Shown here: in pieces, positions 1 through 9,492 of the stretch
Layout of the letters: each line of letters starts with the position of its first letter
Position numbering within the stretch: the first letter of the stretch is position 1
Assembly: GCA_963715025.1 (NCBI GenBank)
Contig: CAVQQQ010000008.1
Coordinates: forward strand, 86,196-150,195
DNA from: DASSJT01 sp963715025
GTDB lineage: Bacteria > Actinomycetota > Actinomycetes > Actinomycetales > Dermatophilaceae
Direction: 5' to 3'
Length of the DNA: 64,000 bases
Program-made: the position numbers and the translations under genes
The notes under the pieces: generated by a model
Told to the model about the DNA's origin: nothing
The model's input: only the letters and a program-made list of their open reading frames with translations
Database searches by the model: none

Positions 1-1
1 C

Positions 2-409
2 TTTCCGTTCGACGGCGACGTCATCGGCGTCACGGCGTTTCTCGCAGCTACGGCCGCCCACGGGGACCAACGCCCGTTCGGGCACTACCGGATCACCCGG
101 ACCGCCGACGGGAAGGCCATCGGTGGAATCGGTTTCAAGGGTCAGCCGGACGACGGATGTGTCGAGGTCGGTTACGGCCTGACCCCATCAGCCCGTGGCC
201 ACGGCTATGCTGCGGAGGCACTCGTCGCCCTGCTGAACCTCGCGGCCGATCACGGATTGTCCCGAGTTGTCGCCGACACCACCGTGGACAACACCGCTTC
301 CCAGCGGACCCTCGAACGTGCCGGGTTCCGCCAAATAGGCACCAACGGTGACCTCTACCTATACGACGTGCTCCTCGACGCCCCTTCGCGACCGGCTCTG
401 ACGCAGTAG
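2..409 (+). CDS. GNAT N-acetyltransferase, 5' end cut by the window
   Basis: The frame is open from the window edge to a TAG and gives about 135 residues. It reads as the C-terminal two thirds of a RimJ/RimL-type GNAT acyltransferase. The acetyl-CoA loop is visible as ARGHGYA, followed by the usual NTASQRTLERAGF segment near the C terminus. Such enzymes acetylate amines, often ribosomal or antibiotic substrates; the substrate cannot be told here. The start lies outside the window. The gene borders the decayed island on the right. Confidence 0.8.
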   Translation, partial: FPFDGDVIGVTAFLAATAAHGDQRPFGHYRITRTADGKAIGGIGFKGQPDDGCVEVGYGLTPSARGHGYAAEALVALLNLAADHGLSRVVADTTVDNTASQRTLERAGFRQIGTNGDLYLYDVLLDAPSRPALTQ

Positions 410-752
410 CCAGGTCGCCCGTTGGGGCAGCCCGTAGCTCCCGCGCGATCGGTGGCCCCTCGGAACGGCCTATCGCTCATCGGCAGATCCGGTAGACAGA
501 TATGGAGGGCTCGCCCGCCTCGCGGCTACTAGAGACTTCCTCGCAGGATCGGTGTCTGGCCAGACTCGGTCCAGGTGTCCGGCGGGAGGCTCTCCACGCG
601 GCTGCCCACCTGTGGTCTGGTGTGGCTCTCTTCCGGTCTGCAGTCCGTCGGGCACCGTGACGAGGCGTGGCTCGAAAGGGGACTGCCCAGCTCGTAGTAG
701 CACTGCCCACCTCGCCGTTCCTATCGGTATGAGGTGAACCAGGAGAAGCGCT
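410..752 (+). other. Non-coding leader of the IS110 copy; possible bridge-RNA region
   Basis: There is no convincing gene here; open frames are shadows. The stretch lies directly upstream of the IS110-type transposase. In the IS110 group (as opposed to IS1111) the left-end non-coding DNA specifies the bridge RNA that pairs with target and donor. A ribosome binding site (AGGAG) lies 6-10 bases before the transposase ATG. I cannot mark the left end of the element or fold the RNA by eye, so the assignment is positional only. Confidence 0.35.
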
Positions 753-1526
753 ATGGCGAAGGTGATCATCGGGGTCGATCCGCACAAGTTGTCGGCCACC
801 ATCGAGGTCGTCGATCGACGCGAGAGGCTGTTGGGTTCGGGTCGGTTCAGCACCGACCAGGCCGGCTACACCGCGATGCGGACGTATGCGAAGAACTGGC
901 CCGAGCGGGTCTGGGCGATCGAGGGAAGCAACGGCGCCGGGCGCCCACTCGCGCAGCGGCTCCTGGAGGCCGGTGAGCACGTGGTGGACGTGCCGGCCAA
1001 GCTGGCTGCCCGGGTCCGGCTCTTCGACACCGGCCACAACCGCAAGACCGACGCCCGTGACGCCCACTCGATCGCGATCGTCGCGGTCCGCACCGCGACA
1101 CTCCGCGTCCTGAGCCCCGACGGTGAGCTCGAAGCGCTGCGGATGCTGTGCGACCGGCGCGAGGAGCTCACCCGACTCCGGGTCCAAACCGTGAACAGGC
1201 TCCAACGATTGCTGGCTGAACTGGTCCCAGGCCGGGCGAAGAAGGACCTCACCGCCCTGCAGGCAAAGGCGATTCTCGCCACCGTGCGCCCGCGTGACAT
1301 CGCCGGAAAGACCCGGCGCAGGATCGCTGCTGAGGAGCTCGCCGACCTGGTGGCGGTCGAGGCGAAGATGAAGAAGGCCACCGCCGAGCTCAAAGTCTTG
1401 GTCAAGGCCCGCGGCTCACGGCTGATGGACCTGCCCGGCGTCGGACCCGTGGTCGCGGCCCGGACCCTGGCCGACGTCGGCGACATCGCCCGGTTCGCCG
1501 GAAAGACGCACGCGAGGGGCACATGA
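753..1526 (+). pseudogene. IS110-family transposase, C-terminally truncated
   Basis: This is a DEDD-type recombinase of the IS110 family. The N-terminal RuvC-like half is complete: GVDPHK opens the protein, AIEGSNG follows, and RKTDARDAHSIA carries the later acidic residues. The helix-hairpin-helix start of the second domain is present (LMDLPGVGPVVAARTLADVGD, near residues 225-245). The frame then leaves the family after about residue 250 and ends as HARGT. Full-length members have about 400 residues and carry a catalytic serine in the missing part, so this copy should be inactive. A second copy at 4075 shares the odd sequence at the break, so truncation preceded duplication. Confidence 0.85.
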
Positions 1527-1639
1527 ACCTCCCGGATCGCCGCGACGCCCGCACCTGGTGACCGGCTGGCCGGTGCGAGCGTCTCAGCGACTCCCGAGTG
1601 CGGTCGGCACGAGCTCTAGTGACCCATCAGTCAGGTCTC

Positions 1640-1940
1640 CGGCACGAAGGGCCGCACTCTTCGGCCACCGAGTTGCCGCCATCGACTACCAGGTATTGAT
1701 CGGTGACATAGGAGGCCCCTGGGGTGCACAGGAACGTGACCGCCGCCGCCACCTCCTCGGGCGTCGCACTGGGTCCCATCGGGACGGCACCTTTGGTGCA
1801 GCGGGCCGCGGCGAACGCGCTCAAGCTGTGGTTGCTTTCGACCTGAGCGTCGCGACCCTGGCCTGCAGCGCGTGGTTGGTGCAGGCCATCGTCCTGTACG
1901 CAACCAGCGATGGTGGCCAGGCCCGGGCCAAGTCAGGGCA
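1640..1940 (-). pseudogene. Short-chain dehydrogenase, 3' fragment
   Basis: Two minus-strand frames together read like the end of a classical SDR. One frame holds SLVAYRTMACTNHAL, resembling the YxxxK active-site segment with the lysine lost. After a frameshift near 1825 comes the conserved tail ATPEEVAAAVTFL, ASYVTDQYLVVDGG. There is no Rossmann start. It is one of several metabolic gene fragments between the two IS110 copies. Confidence 0.6.
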
Positions 1941-2499
1941 GGGCCGCTGATCTCGCGTGTCCGGCGCTTCCCTTAGTCGGCTGGCTTCCGACGCGCCTCG
2001 GCTAGCGGCTGCCGAGCATCTCCTCCTCGATCGCCTCCGGGGCATGTACAACTGGCGAACACTCACCCAGTTCGTCCCGCGCGCCGGCGGCGACGGCATA
2101 AGGCGGCTACCCCGGCGCGGTGGGCCGCGGCTCTACGGTCGGGTCGGAGACGGTGTGGTCGTGGCCGGTCGGGTCGGTCAAGAGCCCACCGCGGTTTACG
2201 CGAGCTGCGCCCGCTGGGGCAGCTCCGCGCCGCAGTCGACCAACGGGCGATTTGGGGGCGTCAGCCTTTGTCGCAGCGGCCATTGAAGACCGAGTACTGC
2301 GCCAGGGTCGTCATCGTGTCTGCCGCCTTCACGATCACCATCGGGTCCTCAGGGCTGTACTGCACGGCGTATGCGAAGCACAGGTGCGCTGCGTGTCCTG
2401 ACGGAGATGCCGGTGCTGCCGCCTGCCACGGCGATGCCGATGTCGGTCCCCGCGCCGGTGAAGGTGTTGCGACCGCGATTTACGACCGCGACGTGGGCA
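1941..2499. other. Degraded island DNA without a recognisable gene
   Basis: Short open frames occur on both strands but none belongs to a family I recognise. A minus-strand stretch around 2270-2390 reads FAYAVQYSPEDPMVIVK, which looks like genuine former coding sequence because it is not the compositionally skewed peptide expected of a shadow frame. It has no start or domain that would allow a name. Confidence 0.4.
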
Positions 2500-2732
2500 A
2501 TGCCCACCTCCCAGGAAGGTTCTGCGCCAGCTGGGCGAAGGTCCGCTGGTGCGTTCGTTCGCGCCCTCGGCGCCCGCCCGACGGGTGGGTTCGGGCTGGC
2601 CGCCCACCTCGAGGTCTCGATGCCCCAACTCGACCGGGAGACCGCCGAGTCCCTGGTCGCGCAGGCTCACCAGGTCTGCCGTACTCCAACGCCACCCGCG
2701 GCAACATGCAGGTCACCCTCGCTGTCGCCTGA
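2500..2732 (+). pseudogene. Organic hydroperoxide resistance (Ohr/OsmC) gene, 3' remnant
   Basis: The C-terminal half of an Ohr-type peroxidase can be read. GGFGLAAHLEVSMPQLDRET and SLVAQAHQVC lie in one frame. A frameshift near 2680 follows, then PYSNATRGNMQVTLAVA and a stop. The second peroxidatic cysteine of the family sits in the AHQVCPYSNATRGN motif and is retained. The N-terminal half with the first cysteine is not readable, so the gene is dead. Confidence 0.65.
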
Positions 2733-2924
2733 CTCCAGGATCAGTCCGCGACGTGCAGCTGGTGCGGCTTCATCACCTCGCCTACGTTCCGGTAGCTCGC
2801 CGATGCTCGACCAGGGCCAAGGCGCCAGGCCGAACTGGTCGCTGACCGCTGTCGATTGGGGACGGGCTCGCACGTCATCTGGTTGGAGGCCACGCCCGGT
2901 GGCCCCGCAGAACCGGAGGTCATC

Positions 2925-3275
2925 ATGAGCCACCCCATCGTGCACGCCGAGATCCGTTCGAGCGACCCCGACGCAACAAGGGCCTTCTTCGGGGAGCTGT
3001 TCGGCTGGACCTACCCCACCAAAGGCGCCTTCCCCGGCTACACCTTCGTCGAGACAGGGGTGCCCGGCGCGCTGTACACCGCGATCAGCCCGCTTCAGGG
3101 CGACGGCGACCTGGTCACGTTCTTCGTTGGCGTCGAGGACATGGCCGGCGCCATCGCCGACACGACCCGCCTCGGCGGACGCGTCGTACAGGAGCCGGTC
3201 ACCGTTCCCGGAGTGTCATTTGCGCTCATCGCCGACCCTCAGGGTCATGTTGTCGGTTTGGCCCAGCAACTTTGA
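2925..3275 (+). CDS. VOC-family (glyoxalase-like) protein
   Basis: This encodes 116 residues with one vicinal-oxygen-chelate unit pair: MSHPIVHAEIRSSD starts the first beta-alpha-beta-beta-beta module (RAFFGELFGW) and DMAGAIADTTRLGGRVVQEP with FALIADPQGHVVGL forms the second. The ATG at 2925 is preceded by GGAGG five bases upstream, which favours it over the 23-codon upstream extension. Small VOC proteins serve as glyoxalases, bleomycin-type resistance proteins or dioxygenases; the substrate is unknown. It is one of the few intact genes among island debris. Confidence 0.85.
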   Translation: MSHPIVHAEIRSSDPDATRAFFGELFGWTYPTKGAFPGYTFVETGVPGALYTAISPLQGDGDLVTFFVGVEDMAGAIADTTRLGGRVVQEPVTVPGVSFALIADPQGHVVGLAQQL

Positions 3276-3409
3276 CCGGCAACTCGGATGAGCCCTCGGT
3301 TCCGCCCGTCCGCGCCATGAACCGATCGTGTCGGAGACGTCGGTGAGGTAGCGGTGGTGGGATGACCGAAGATCCGCCTCGCCGGGCCCCCCATCAGCGC
3401 GGTGGCTCG

Positions 3410-3675
3410 TCAGTCTCCGGGCCACGAGGGCTCGGGTCATCCAGAGCTGCAGTGCCCGGATCCCCCCGGGCCCGAGCCCGGCGATTTCGCCGAGCCAGAC
3501 CCGCGTCTCGATGCCGCAGACGCTGCGCAGGGCCAGGGCGAGGTCGTTCACGGCGTCGTCGCCGAGCTCGCCCCGGAGTGGCTCGAGCGCTTCGCTGAAC
3601 CAAGCGATGGCTCGGCCCTGCCGCAGCGGCAGTTCGTGCTGGTCGGCGCCGAGGGAGAGCCGGGCGAACACCAAG
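3410..3675 (-). pseudogene. TetR-type regulator, C-terminal fragment
   Basis: The minus strand keeps about 88 residues resembling the ligand-binding domain of a TetR regulator: LPLRQGRAIAWFSEALEPL, ELGDDAVNDLALALRSVCGI, GPGGIRALQLWMTRALVARR. The helix-turn-helix half cannot be found upstream (3680-3980), where the frame becomes low-quality peptide. It is probably the former partner of a nearby lost oxidoreductase. Confidence 0.5.
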
Positions 3676-4074
3676 CCACGGCCGTTGCCGTCAGCACCAC
3701 CACGGCCGCAAGGGTGCTCACCGTCCCCGGCTGGGGTGTGCAGGCCGCCGCCCCTGTCCTCATCGTTCTGCTGGCCATGGCTGCCTCCTGGTCGAGAGCG
3801 TTGCTGTTGCGCTATCAACGTGGAGCTGCCCATGTCCCGGCTGCCCGAGCCAGATGACCCGGTCACCCGGGACACCGCCCGAAGCCGAGGGCCGCGGTCG
3901 TCGATCCAGAGGGATGCCGAACGCCCGCGCGCCGCCTGACCATAACCCTGATCTAGGTCCCTCTCGCGACAGCCCGAGCACAAATTCGAGCTCGGTCAAT
4001 GACGTCGCCCATAGCTGGCAGCCGTCGCAGGACACCACACTCTCATCGAATGACAGCGCGCCGGCAGGCGGGGG

Positions 4075-4600
4075 CCCGGGTCCGGCTCTTCGACACCGGC
4101 CACAACCGCAAGACCGACGCCCGTGACGACCACTGATCGCGATCGTCGCGGTCCGCACCGCGACACTCCGCGTCCTGCGCCCGACGGTGAGCTCGAAGCG
4201 CTGCGGATGCTGTGCGACCAGCGCGAGGATCTCACCCGACGCCGGATCCAAACCGTGAACAGGCTCAACGATTGCAGGCTGAACTGGTCCAGGCCAGGCG
4301 AAGAAGGACCTCACCGCCTGCAGGCAAAGGCGATTCTCGCCACAGTGCGCCCGCGTGACATCGCCGGAAAGACCGGCGCAGGATCGCTGCTGAGGAGCTC
4401 GCGACCTGGTGGCGGTCGAGGCGAAGATGAAGAAGGCCAACGCGAGCTAAAGTCTGTTCAAGGCACGCGGCTCACGGCTGATGGAACTGCGCGGCGTCGG
4501 AAGTGGTCGCGGTCGGACCCTGGCCGAGTCGGCACATCGACGGATCGCCAGGTGCGCCGGCAGGCGGAAAGACGCACTTGCGACGCGACGCGCGCATCCG
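4075..4600 (+). pseudogene. Second IS110 transposase copy, riddled with single-base deletions
   Basis: This aligns closely with bases about 1010-1510 of the first copy. It begins at the same ARVRLFDTGHNRKTDARD segment and runs to the shared GGAAAGACGCAC at the truncation point. It lacks the N-terminal domain. I count about ten one-base deletions relative to copy one (for example near 4135, 4182, 4265, 4289 and 4371) and no comparable insertions, so no reading frame survives. The two copies bracket the SDR, Ohr, VOC and TetR debris. Confidence 0.85.
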
Positions 4601-4697
4601 GGGAGTCCACGGGTTGGAGAGCGGGAGGTTTCGCATCGCCCTCGGGTGATCACGGTTGGGTCGGGTAGCGCCGAGGCCGGGATGTCACACGGCGTGG

Positions 4698-6092
4698 TCA
4701 AGGATCGGCGATGACGAGTGGCTCCGCCAATCTCGCGAAGGTGCTCCGGACGCCGTGGGCGAACACCTCGACGTCCGAGCAGGCCTCCCCGTCTGCGACC
4801 GCGGTGAGGTTGAGCTGGCCTGCGTAGGAGAGCACACCGATGCTGAGGGCTTCGTTGCCGATGGCCGGCACCACTGGGAAGATCTCTGTTAGGGGTGCCC
4901 CGGCGAGATACATGGGCACCGGCGGGCCGGGGACGTTAGCGACGTTGAGGTTGAACAGCCGCTGACGGGCGGAGAGCCGGATCACCGCACGCCTGGCGAG
5001 GGTGAACCGGAAGATCCCGGTACTCATCGCCTGCGGGTGGGGCTTGTTCTTGCGGTCGGCCGTCTGGGCGGCGACCAGGTGCAGGAGACGCACGGGGTCG
5101 GGCTCATCGACTGGCAGAGGCACCACGATCATTCCGTCCAGGTTGCCCCGGGCTTGACCTGGCTGCTTCTGATGGAGCGAAACCGGGACCATTGCCCGCA
5201 GAACGAGGTCGTCGACTGGTTCGCCACGGCCGTGCAGCAGCTCACGTAGCCCGTCGGCGATCGCGACGAGCACGACGTCGTTGACCTTGGCATCGTGTGC
5301 ATGGGCGATCGTCTTGGCGAGGTCGAGACGGCTGCGCACGAGGGCCAGCTTGCGGTGCTCGCCGACACGGCGGTTCAGGCTCGTCCGCGGTGCACGCTCC
5401 TCGGCGAACACCTCACGCCAGGTCGGCCACGCTCCCTGGAGCTGGTGCAGTGTGGTCACCGGGTGCGCGAGACTCGACAGGGTGTGATCGAGTCCTTGTA
5501 CGCGCCACTGCAGGTTGTCGCGAAGGAGCTCCCGCGCCGCTGGCATCGGTGCGGGCGTCCACGGTGGTGCCGCGGGCGCGTCTGCATCGGGGGCGAGGTC
5601 GAGCAGTGCGGCGAAGGAAGCCACACCCGCGACGCCGTCGGCGATGGCGTGGTGCAGTCGCAGGAAGAGGCCTATCCGTTGATCCGGTAGGCCGGGCAGC
5701 AGCCACAGTTCCCACAGCGGCCGGGACGGATCGAGCCGGCGACGGCGCAGCTCTTCGGACGCCTCCAGCAGTTCGGGTTCCCCCGATGGCGCCGACAGAG
5801 GGAAGACGCGAACGTGGTCGGTGACGTCGAATGACTGCGCGTCGACCCACAACGGCCAGCCCAGGCCCCAACGGGGCCGGTACAGGACCTGCCGGAAGCG
5901 AGGCAGAAGGTGCAGTCTTGCCTCGACCTGGCGCCGCACCTTGTCGATCCGGACCCGGCCGTCGCCGTCGAGCAGACCGGTCCCGTCGACAACGGCAATC
6001 GCGCCGATGTCCCAGGGCCAGCCGAAATCGTCGCCCAGCAGCGAGTAGTCGTCGGTCGCGCTCAAGCGTTCCAGGTGGCTGGCCTCGGCCAT
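4698..6092 (-). CDS. Wax ester synthase / diacylglycerol O-acyltransferase (WS/DGAT)
   Basis: 464 residues from the preferred ATG at 6092 (MAEASHLERLSATD matches how the family begins); an upstream start at 6149 would add 19 residues. The catalytic HHxxxDG motif is HHAIADG at residues 147-153. NVANVPGPPVPMYLAGAPL near the C terminus is the usual second block. The enzyme esterifies fatty alcohols or diacylglycerol with acyl-CoA, making storage wax ester or triacylglycerol at the inner face of the membrane. The frame is intact although it lies inside a decayed island. Fatty-acyl reductase-like genes that could supply alcohols lie at 32-35 kb. Confidence 0.93.
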   Translation of the reverse strand: MAEASHLERLSATDDYSLLGDDFGWPWDIGAIAVVDGTGLLDGDGRVRIDKVRRQVEARLHLLPRFRQVLYRPRWGLGWPLWVDAQSFDVTDHVRVFPLSAPSGEPELLEASEELRRRRLDPSRPLWELWLLPGLPDQRIGLFLRLHHAIADGVAGVASFAALLDLAPDADAPAAPPWTPAPMPAARELLRDNLQWRVQGLDHTLSSLAHPVTTLHQLQGAWPTWREVFAEERAPRTSLNRRVGEHRKLALVRSRLDLAKTIAHAHDAKVNDVVLVAIADGLRELLHGRGEPVDDLVLRAMVPVSLHQKQPGQARGNLDGMIVVPLPVDEPDPVRLLHLVAAQTADRKNKPHPQAMSTGIFRFTLARRAVIRLSARQRLFNLNVANVPGPPVPMYLAGAPLTEIFPVVPAIGNEALSIGVLSYAGQLNLTAVADGEACSDVEVFAHGVRSTFARLAEPLVIADP

Positions 6093-6568
6093 GATGAGCC
6101 TTCGTTCCGTTGCCGCCGGAAGCGCCCATAACCGCTTCCTTGTCGCCAAGTGCGCGCCGGCGACTCCGGACAGGCAAGAGTCGAAAGTCCTGCCCTCGGT
6201 CAGGCCCCAGACTCGTGTCGAGGTCGCGTGGATGGACGACTTGTCCTTGGCGGATCGTCCAGTCGCAAGGGGATCCGCTACTTGTTGAGGAAGTTGCCGA
6301 GTGGTTTCTGTCGGAACTCGAAATCGAGCGCGAACCAGTCGCGGCGGTATGACGCGGGCTTCCCGGGATCAATCGGTATCCGCGGCCGTCGCATGTGCCT
6401 CGATGAGCGGGTGTCCTCGAAGGGACGCCCAGATCCTGGACACCGCCGTCGTAAACGCTGCGTCCTGGCCGAGATTGAAGACTTGGGCGGGTAGATCGGA
6501 GGGGCGCCTGCAGACTTGCGCATATGGCGACAGCCGGCGGTCCAGTGCCTGAAGGCTGAGCCGCCGAA
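6093..6568. other. Intergenic stretch with an unassigned minus-strand fragment
   Basis: No intact gene. On the minus strand around 6370-6500 a short peptide (AFTTAVSRIWASLRGHPL) has a natural composition and may be the tail of a lost gene, but I cannot assign it. The promoter of the WS/DGAT gene should lie just right of 6092. Confidence 0.35.
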
Positions 6569-7324
6569 TCAGACGACGAGGGAGCGGCCGCCGTCGACAA
6601 GGAGGCGTTGTCCGGTGATGAACCCTGCCTCTCTCGACGCCAGCGCACTCACCGCGTAAGCCACGTCTTCTGGTTGGCCGATCCGGCCCGCCGGAACGGT
6701 GCGAACGTAGGCGTCGCGGATGTCCTGCGACACGTCGGCGTGACGTTCGACGGGGATGAACCCGGGCGCGACGGTGTTCACAGTGATCCCGAAAGGCGCC
6801 AACTCGTGGGCCCAACTGCGGGCGAGGCTGATCTGCGCGCTCTTGGCCGTGGCGTAGGCCGACCTGCCGAGCGGGGGTCGGTCCGCGACCTCGGAATCGA
6901 TGTGGATGATGCGGCCGTACCGTTTCGCGCGCATGCCGGCGAGCACGGCCCGGCCCAGCAGCACCGCGCTCTTGACGAAGTACTCGAGTTGTGTGAGGTG
7001 ATCACTCCAGTCCACGTCCGTGACCGGCGCCTCGGGCTGCGGCCCGGTCGCATTGACGACTAGGACGTCGATGAGACCGAGCCGCTCAGTGACTCCGGCG
7101 ACGAGAATGCCTACCTGCGAGTCACTGGTGACATCGGCGGGAAAGGAGTCCGCCGTCCCGCCATCAGCGCGGATGGCTTGCACGACGTCGTCTGCAGGCC
7201 CGTCACCGTGAAGGCCGTTCACGGCTACGGCAAAGCCGTCACGTGCTAACCTCACGGCGATCGCACTGCCCAGGCCGCGGGAACTCCCGGTGACGAGGGC
7301 AACCCGGTCGGTCCGCCGCGTCAT
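6569..7324 (-). CDS. SDR-family oxidoreductase (3-oxoacyl-ACP reductase-like)
   Basis: 251 residues. The NAD(P) loop TGSSRGLG sits at residues 11-18; the catalytic serine follows RIIHIDS and the tyrosine/lysine pair is GRSAYATAKSA. The closing motif is RIGQPEDVAYAVSAL ... GQRLLVDGG. The ATG at 7324 is chosen because the Rossmann fold begins right after it; a longer frame upstream is low-complexity peptide. A strong inverted repeat lies 34 bases upstream (7358-7381), so a dedicated regulator probably controls it. Substrate unknown. Confidence 0.9.
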   Translation of the reverse strand: MTRRTDRVALVTGSSRGLGSAIAVRLARDGFAVAVNGLHGDGPADDVVQAIRADGGTADSFPADVTSDSQVGILVAGVTERLGLIDVLVVNATGPQPEAPVTDVDWSDHLTQLEYFVKSAVLLGRAVLAGMRAKRYGRIIHIDSEVADRPPLGRSAYATAKSAQISLARSWAHELAPFGITVNTVAPGFIPVERHADVSQDIRDAYVRTVPAGRIGQPEDVAYAVSALASREAGFITGQRLLVDGGRSLVV

Positions 7325-7357
7325 GGTTGCGATCCTTGCACAGGCGCGAGAATGCGG

Positions 7358-7381
7358 TGCACAACTGGGAGAGGTTGTGCA
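7358..7381. promoter_or_regulatory. Perfect 8-8-8 inverted repeat, putative operator
   Basis: TGCACAAC, 8 bases, GTTGTGCA. This perfect dyad lies about 35 bases upstream of the SDR start codon, where it would overlap a promoter. The arm size and spacing suit a dimeric TetR/LysR/MarR-type repressor. No intact regulator gene is adjacent; only a TetR fragment at 3410-3675 remains nearby. Confidence 0.6.
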
Positions 7382-7813
7382 GCGAAGTCGCCTCGCGGCG
7401 TGTCCAGACGCCCGGAGGTCCACCGAGGGCCGGTCTCCGTTGCTGGAGCGGACAGTCGCGCTCAAGACGTTCGAGCCGTCTTGAGTCGTCAAGGACCATG
7501 GATCGCTGGTAACGCCCGACACCGGGCGTGGTCTGCGACTACCCGGACTACCTGCGCCCGCTCGGCGCCGCCTGCAGCCACGCTCGCGCACGGCCCCTCG
7601 GCGGAAAGACCCACCTGCCGAAGTGAGCCTGTCGCCTCTTGAGCGGATTGCGCACCGCGGCTTGCGTCAAGGGCGCTTCACTCGACATGGTGCCGCCACG
7701 CAGGAAGTATCTGCAAGCTCGATGAAACCTTCAGAGGTCGATGTCGAAGAGCCTGGCAGCCGTTCGACGTACGTGCGACAGCAACTCCCTAGCAACCAGT
7801 AGGAGCGATCAAG
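7382..7813. other. Intergenic region, no gene seen
   Basis: Frames here are short and compositionally poor. The only clear element is the ribosome binding site AGGAG just before the YCII gene at 7814. Confidence 0.4.
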
Positions 7814-8188
7814 ATGCCGCGTTTCATGGGATTCGTGAGAATGGAAGAGGGCGTCGGCACGCCCCCACAGGCGCTGTTCGAGGCGATGGACGCCCACATC
7901 GGTGAACGGGCCGCCAAGGGTGTCTTCCTCGACGGCGGCGGTCTGTACGGCACTGAGGACGCCGTGAACTTCGTGGTCCGCCAGGGCGAGATCACCCGGG
8001 TCGACGGACCGTACGCCGAGGCCAAGGAGGTCGTCGGCGGCTGGGCCATCATGCAGTACGACACCCTCGAGGAGGCCGTCGCCGATCAGCAGGAGTTCGC
8101 GGAACTGCACGCGAAGTACTGGCCCGAGGTCACCGTCATCTCGACCGTGCGCCAGATCTCCACGGGCCCGGAGGCGCCCCGCGACTGA
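7814..8188 (+). CDS. YCII-related (DGPF-type) protein
   Basis: 124 residues of the YciI-like/DGPF fold. The hallmark DGPYAEAKEVVGGWAIMQYD is at residues 77-96, after MPRFMGFVRMEEG at the N terminus. Actinobacterial members usually sit beside ECF sigma factors or are stand-alone; catalytic activity is unproven for most. AGGAG lies 8 bases before the ATG. The downstream gene is convergent, so this is a single-gene unit. Confidence 0.85.
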   Translation: MPRFMGFVRMEEGVGTPPQALFEAMDAHIGERAAKGVFLDGGGLYGTEDAVNFVVRQGEITRVDGPYAEAKEVVGGWAIMQYDTLEEAVADQQEFAELHAKYWPEVTVISTVRQISTGPEAPRD

Positions 8189-8306
8189 ACGCAACTCTTT
8201 ACGCCCACGTCCACCCGGGCGGCCATGTCGCGGCGCAATGACGCGCCCGGAGCCGCCTGAGATCCGCACGCATGTCGCGGTGGCTCTACGAGAGGCGCCG
8301 CTACGG

Positions 8307-9272
8307 TCAAGTAGCCGCGGAGCCTTGCGTGCCGGAGTGCGCTGGGAGGAGTGCCACCTTGCCGCCGGGGTGCTGGCCGCGGAGGAGCTTCGCCGCGTTC
8401 AGCGCTCGCTCGAGCGGGTAGGTGCGGGCCATCGGGACCTCGAGGCCTCCCTCGGCGGCCAGCCGCACGAGGTCTGCGCGGACCCCGTCCCGGTAGGCCG
8501 CGCTGTCGGGCAGGTCGCCGCCGATCACGCGGATCCCCACGTCGGGGCCACGCCGCTTTGCGGCGATCGTGACGACGCGGGCACGCTCGGACACCACTGC
8601 CAGCGACACGTCGACGGCCTCGTCGGTGCCGACGCAGTCGAGCGCCGCGGCGATGCCCTCGGGTGCGGCCTCACGGACCCGTGCCTCCAGACCGGGGCCG
8701 TACGCCACCGGCTCGCCGCCGAACCGGCGTACCTCGTCGAAGCGGGGCCGGCTGCAGGTGCCGACAACGCGTAGCCCCAGCAGCGCCGCCTGTTGCAGCA
8801 GGCTGACTCCGACGGCGCCCGAGGCGCCGTGCACCAGGACCGTGTCGCAGGGCTCGACCGCGGTTACGTGCAACATCTCCGAGGCGGTCGTGGCGGCCAG
8901 CAGCAGGTTGGCGGCCTGTCCGTAGGTGAGAGCGCCCGGTTTGGCGAACACGTCGCGCGCCGGGACGTTCATGTCGCTGGCCCAGCCGCCGAGTACCCGG
9001 AAGGCGAGCACCTCATCACCGACGGCGCCGCCGCCCGAGGCGATCTCGGTCTCGGGACCGATCGCCGTGAGCACACCGGCGATCTCGTACCCGACGCCTC
9101 GAGGGAACGGCCCTCGCCTGCCCTCGGCGACGTGCGAGGCATCGGCTGGGTTCACCCCCGCCGCGCGCACCTCGACGGTGACCTCACCGGACGCCGGCGG
9201 CGGCACGTCGTACGACACGAAGTCGAAGACCTCCAGGCCCCCCGGCCGTGCGGCGACCCAGTGCTGCGCCAT
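8307..9272 (-). CDS. NADPH:quinone oxidoreductase-like, zinc-free MDR protein
   Basis: 321 residues of the medium-chain dehydrogenase/reductase superfamily. The GroES-like N-terminal domain (AAGVNPADASHVAEGRR) is followed by the nucleotide-binding loop HGASGAVGVSLLQQAALLG and the C-terminal block TYPLERALNAAKLL. There is no zinc-binding cysteine cluster, as expected for QOR types. The start at 9272 (MAQHWVAARPGG) fits the family; upstream codons form implausible peptide. It probably reduces quinones or enones with NADPH. Confidence 0.9.
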   Translation of the reverse strand: MAQHWVAARPGGLEVFDFVSYDVPPPASGEVTVEVRAAGVNPADASHVAEGRRGPFPRGVGYEIAGVLTAIGPETEIASGGGAVGDEVLAFRVLGGWASDMNVPARDVFAKPGALTYGQAANLLLAATTASEMLHVTAVEPCDTVLVHGASGAVGVSLLQQAALLGLRVVGTCSRPRFDEVRRFGGEPVAYGPGLEARVREAAPEGIAAALDCVGTDEAVDVSLAVVSERARVVTIAAKRRGPDVGIRVIGGDLPDSAAYRDGVRADLVRLAAEGGLEVPMARTYPLERALNAAKLLRGQHPGGKVALLPAHSGTQGSAAT

Positions 9273-9492
9273 GAACGCGCCAACGACACCCACGGGCCCG
9301 GCATTCCCCCGCCCTTCCCGTTCGGCTGCGACGCAGCCAGCTCCTCGAGCATCCGGTCGAGGGGTACCGATCCCGACGGAGCGGTATCCCCACATCCGAA
9401 GGGCACGGAGCCGCGTGAACTCGGACGCAAGATCGCCGGGGCCGATGGTAGGTCAATCTGGGCGGAATCGACGCTGACTCAGCATGGCTCGG

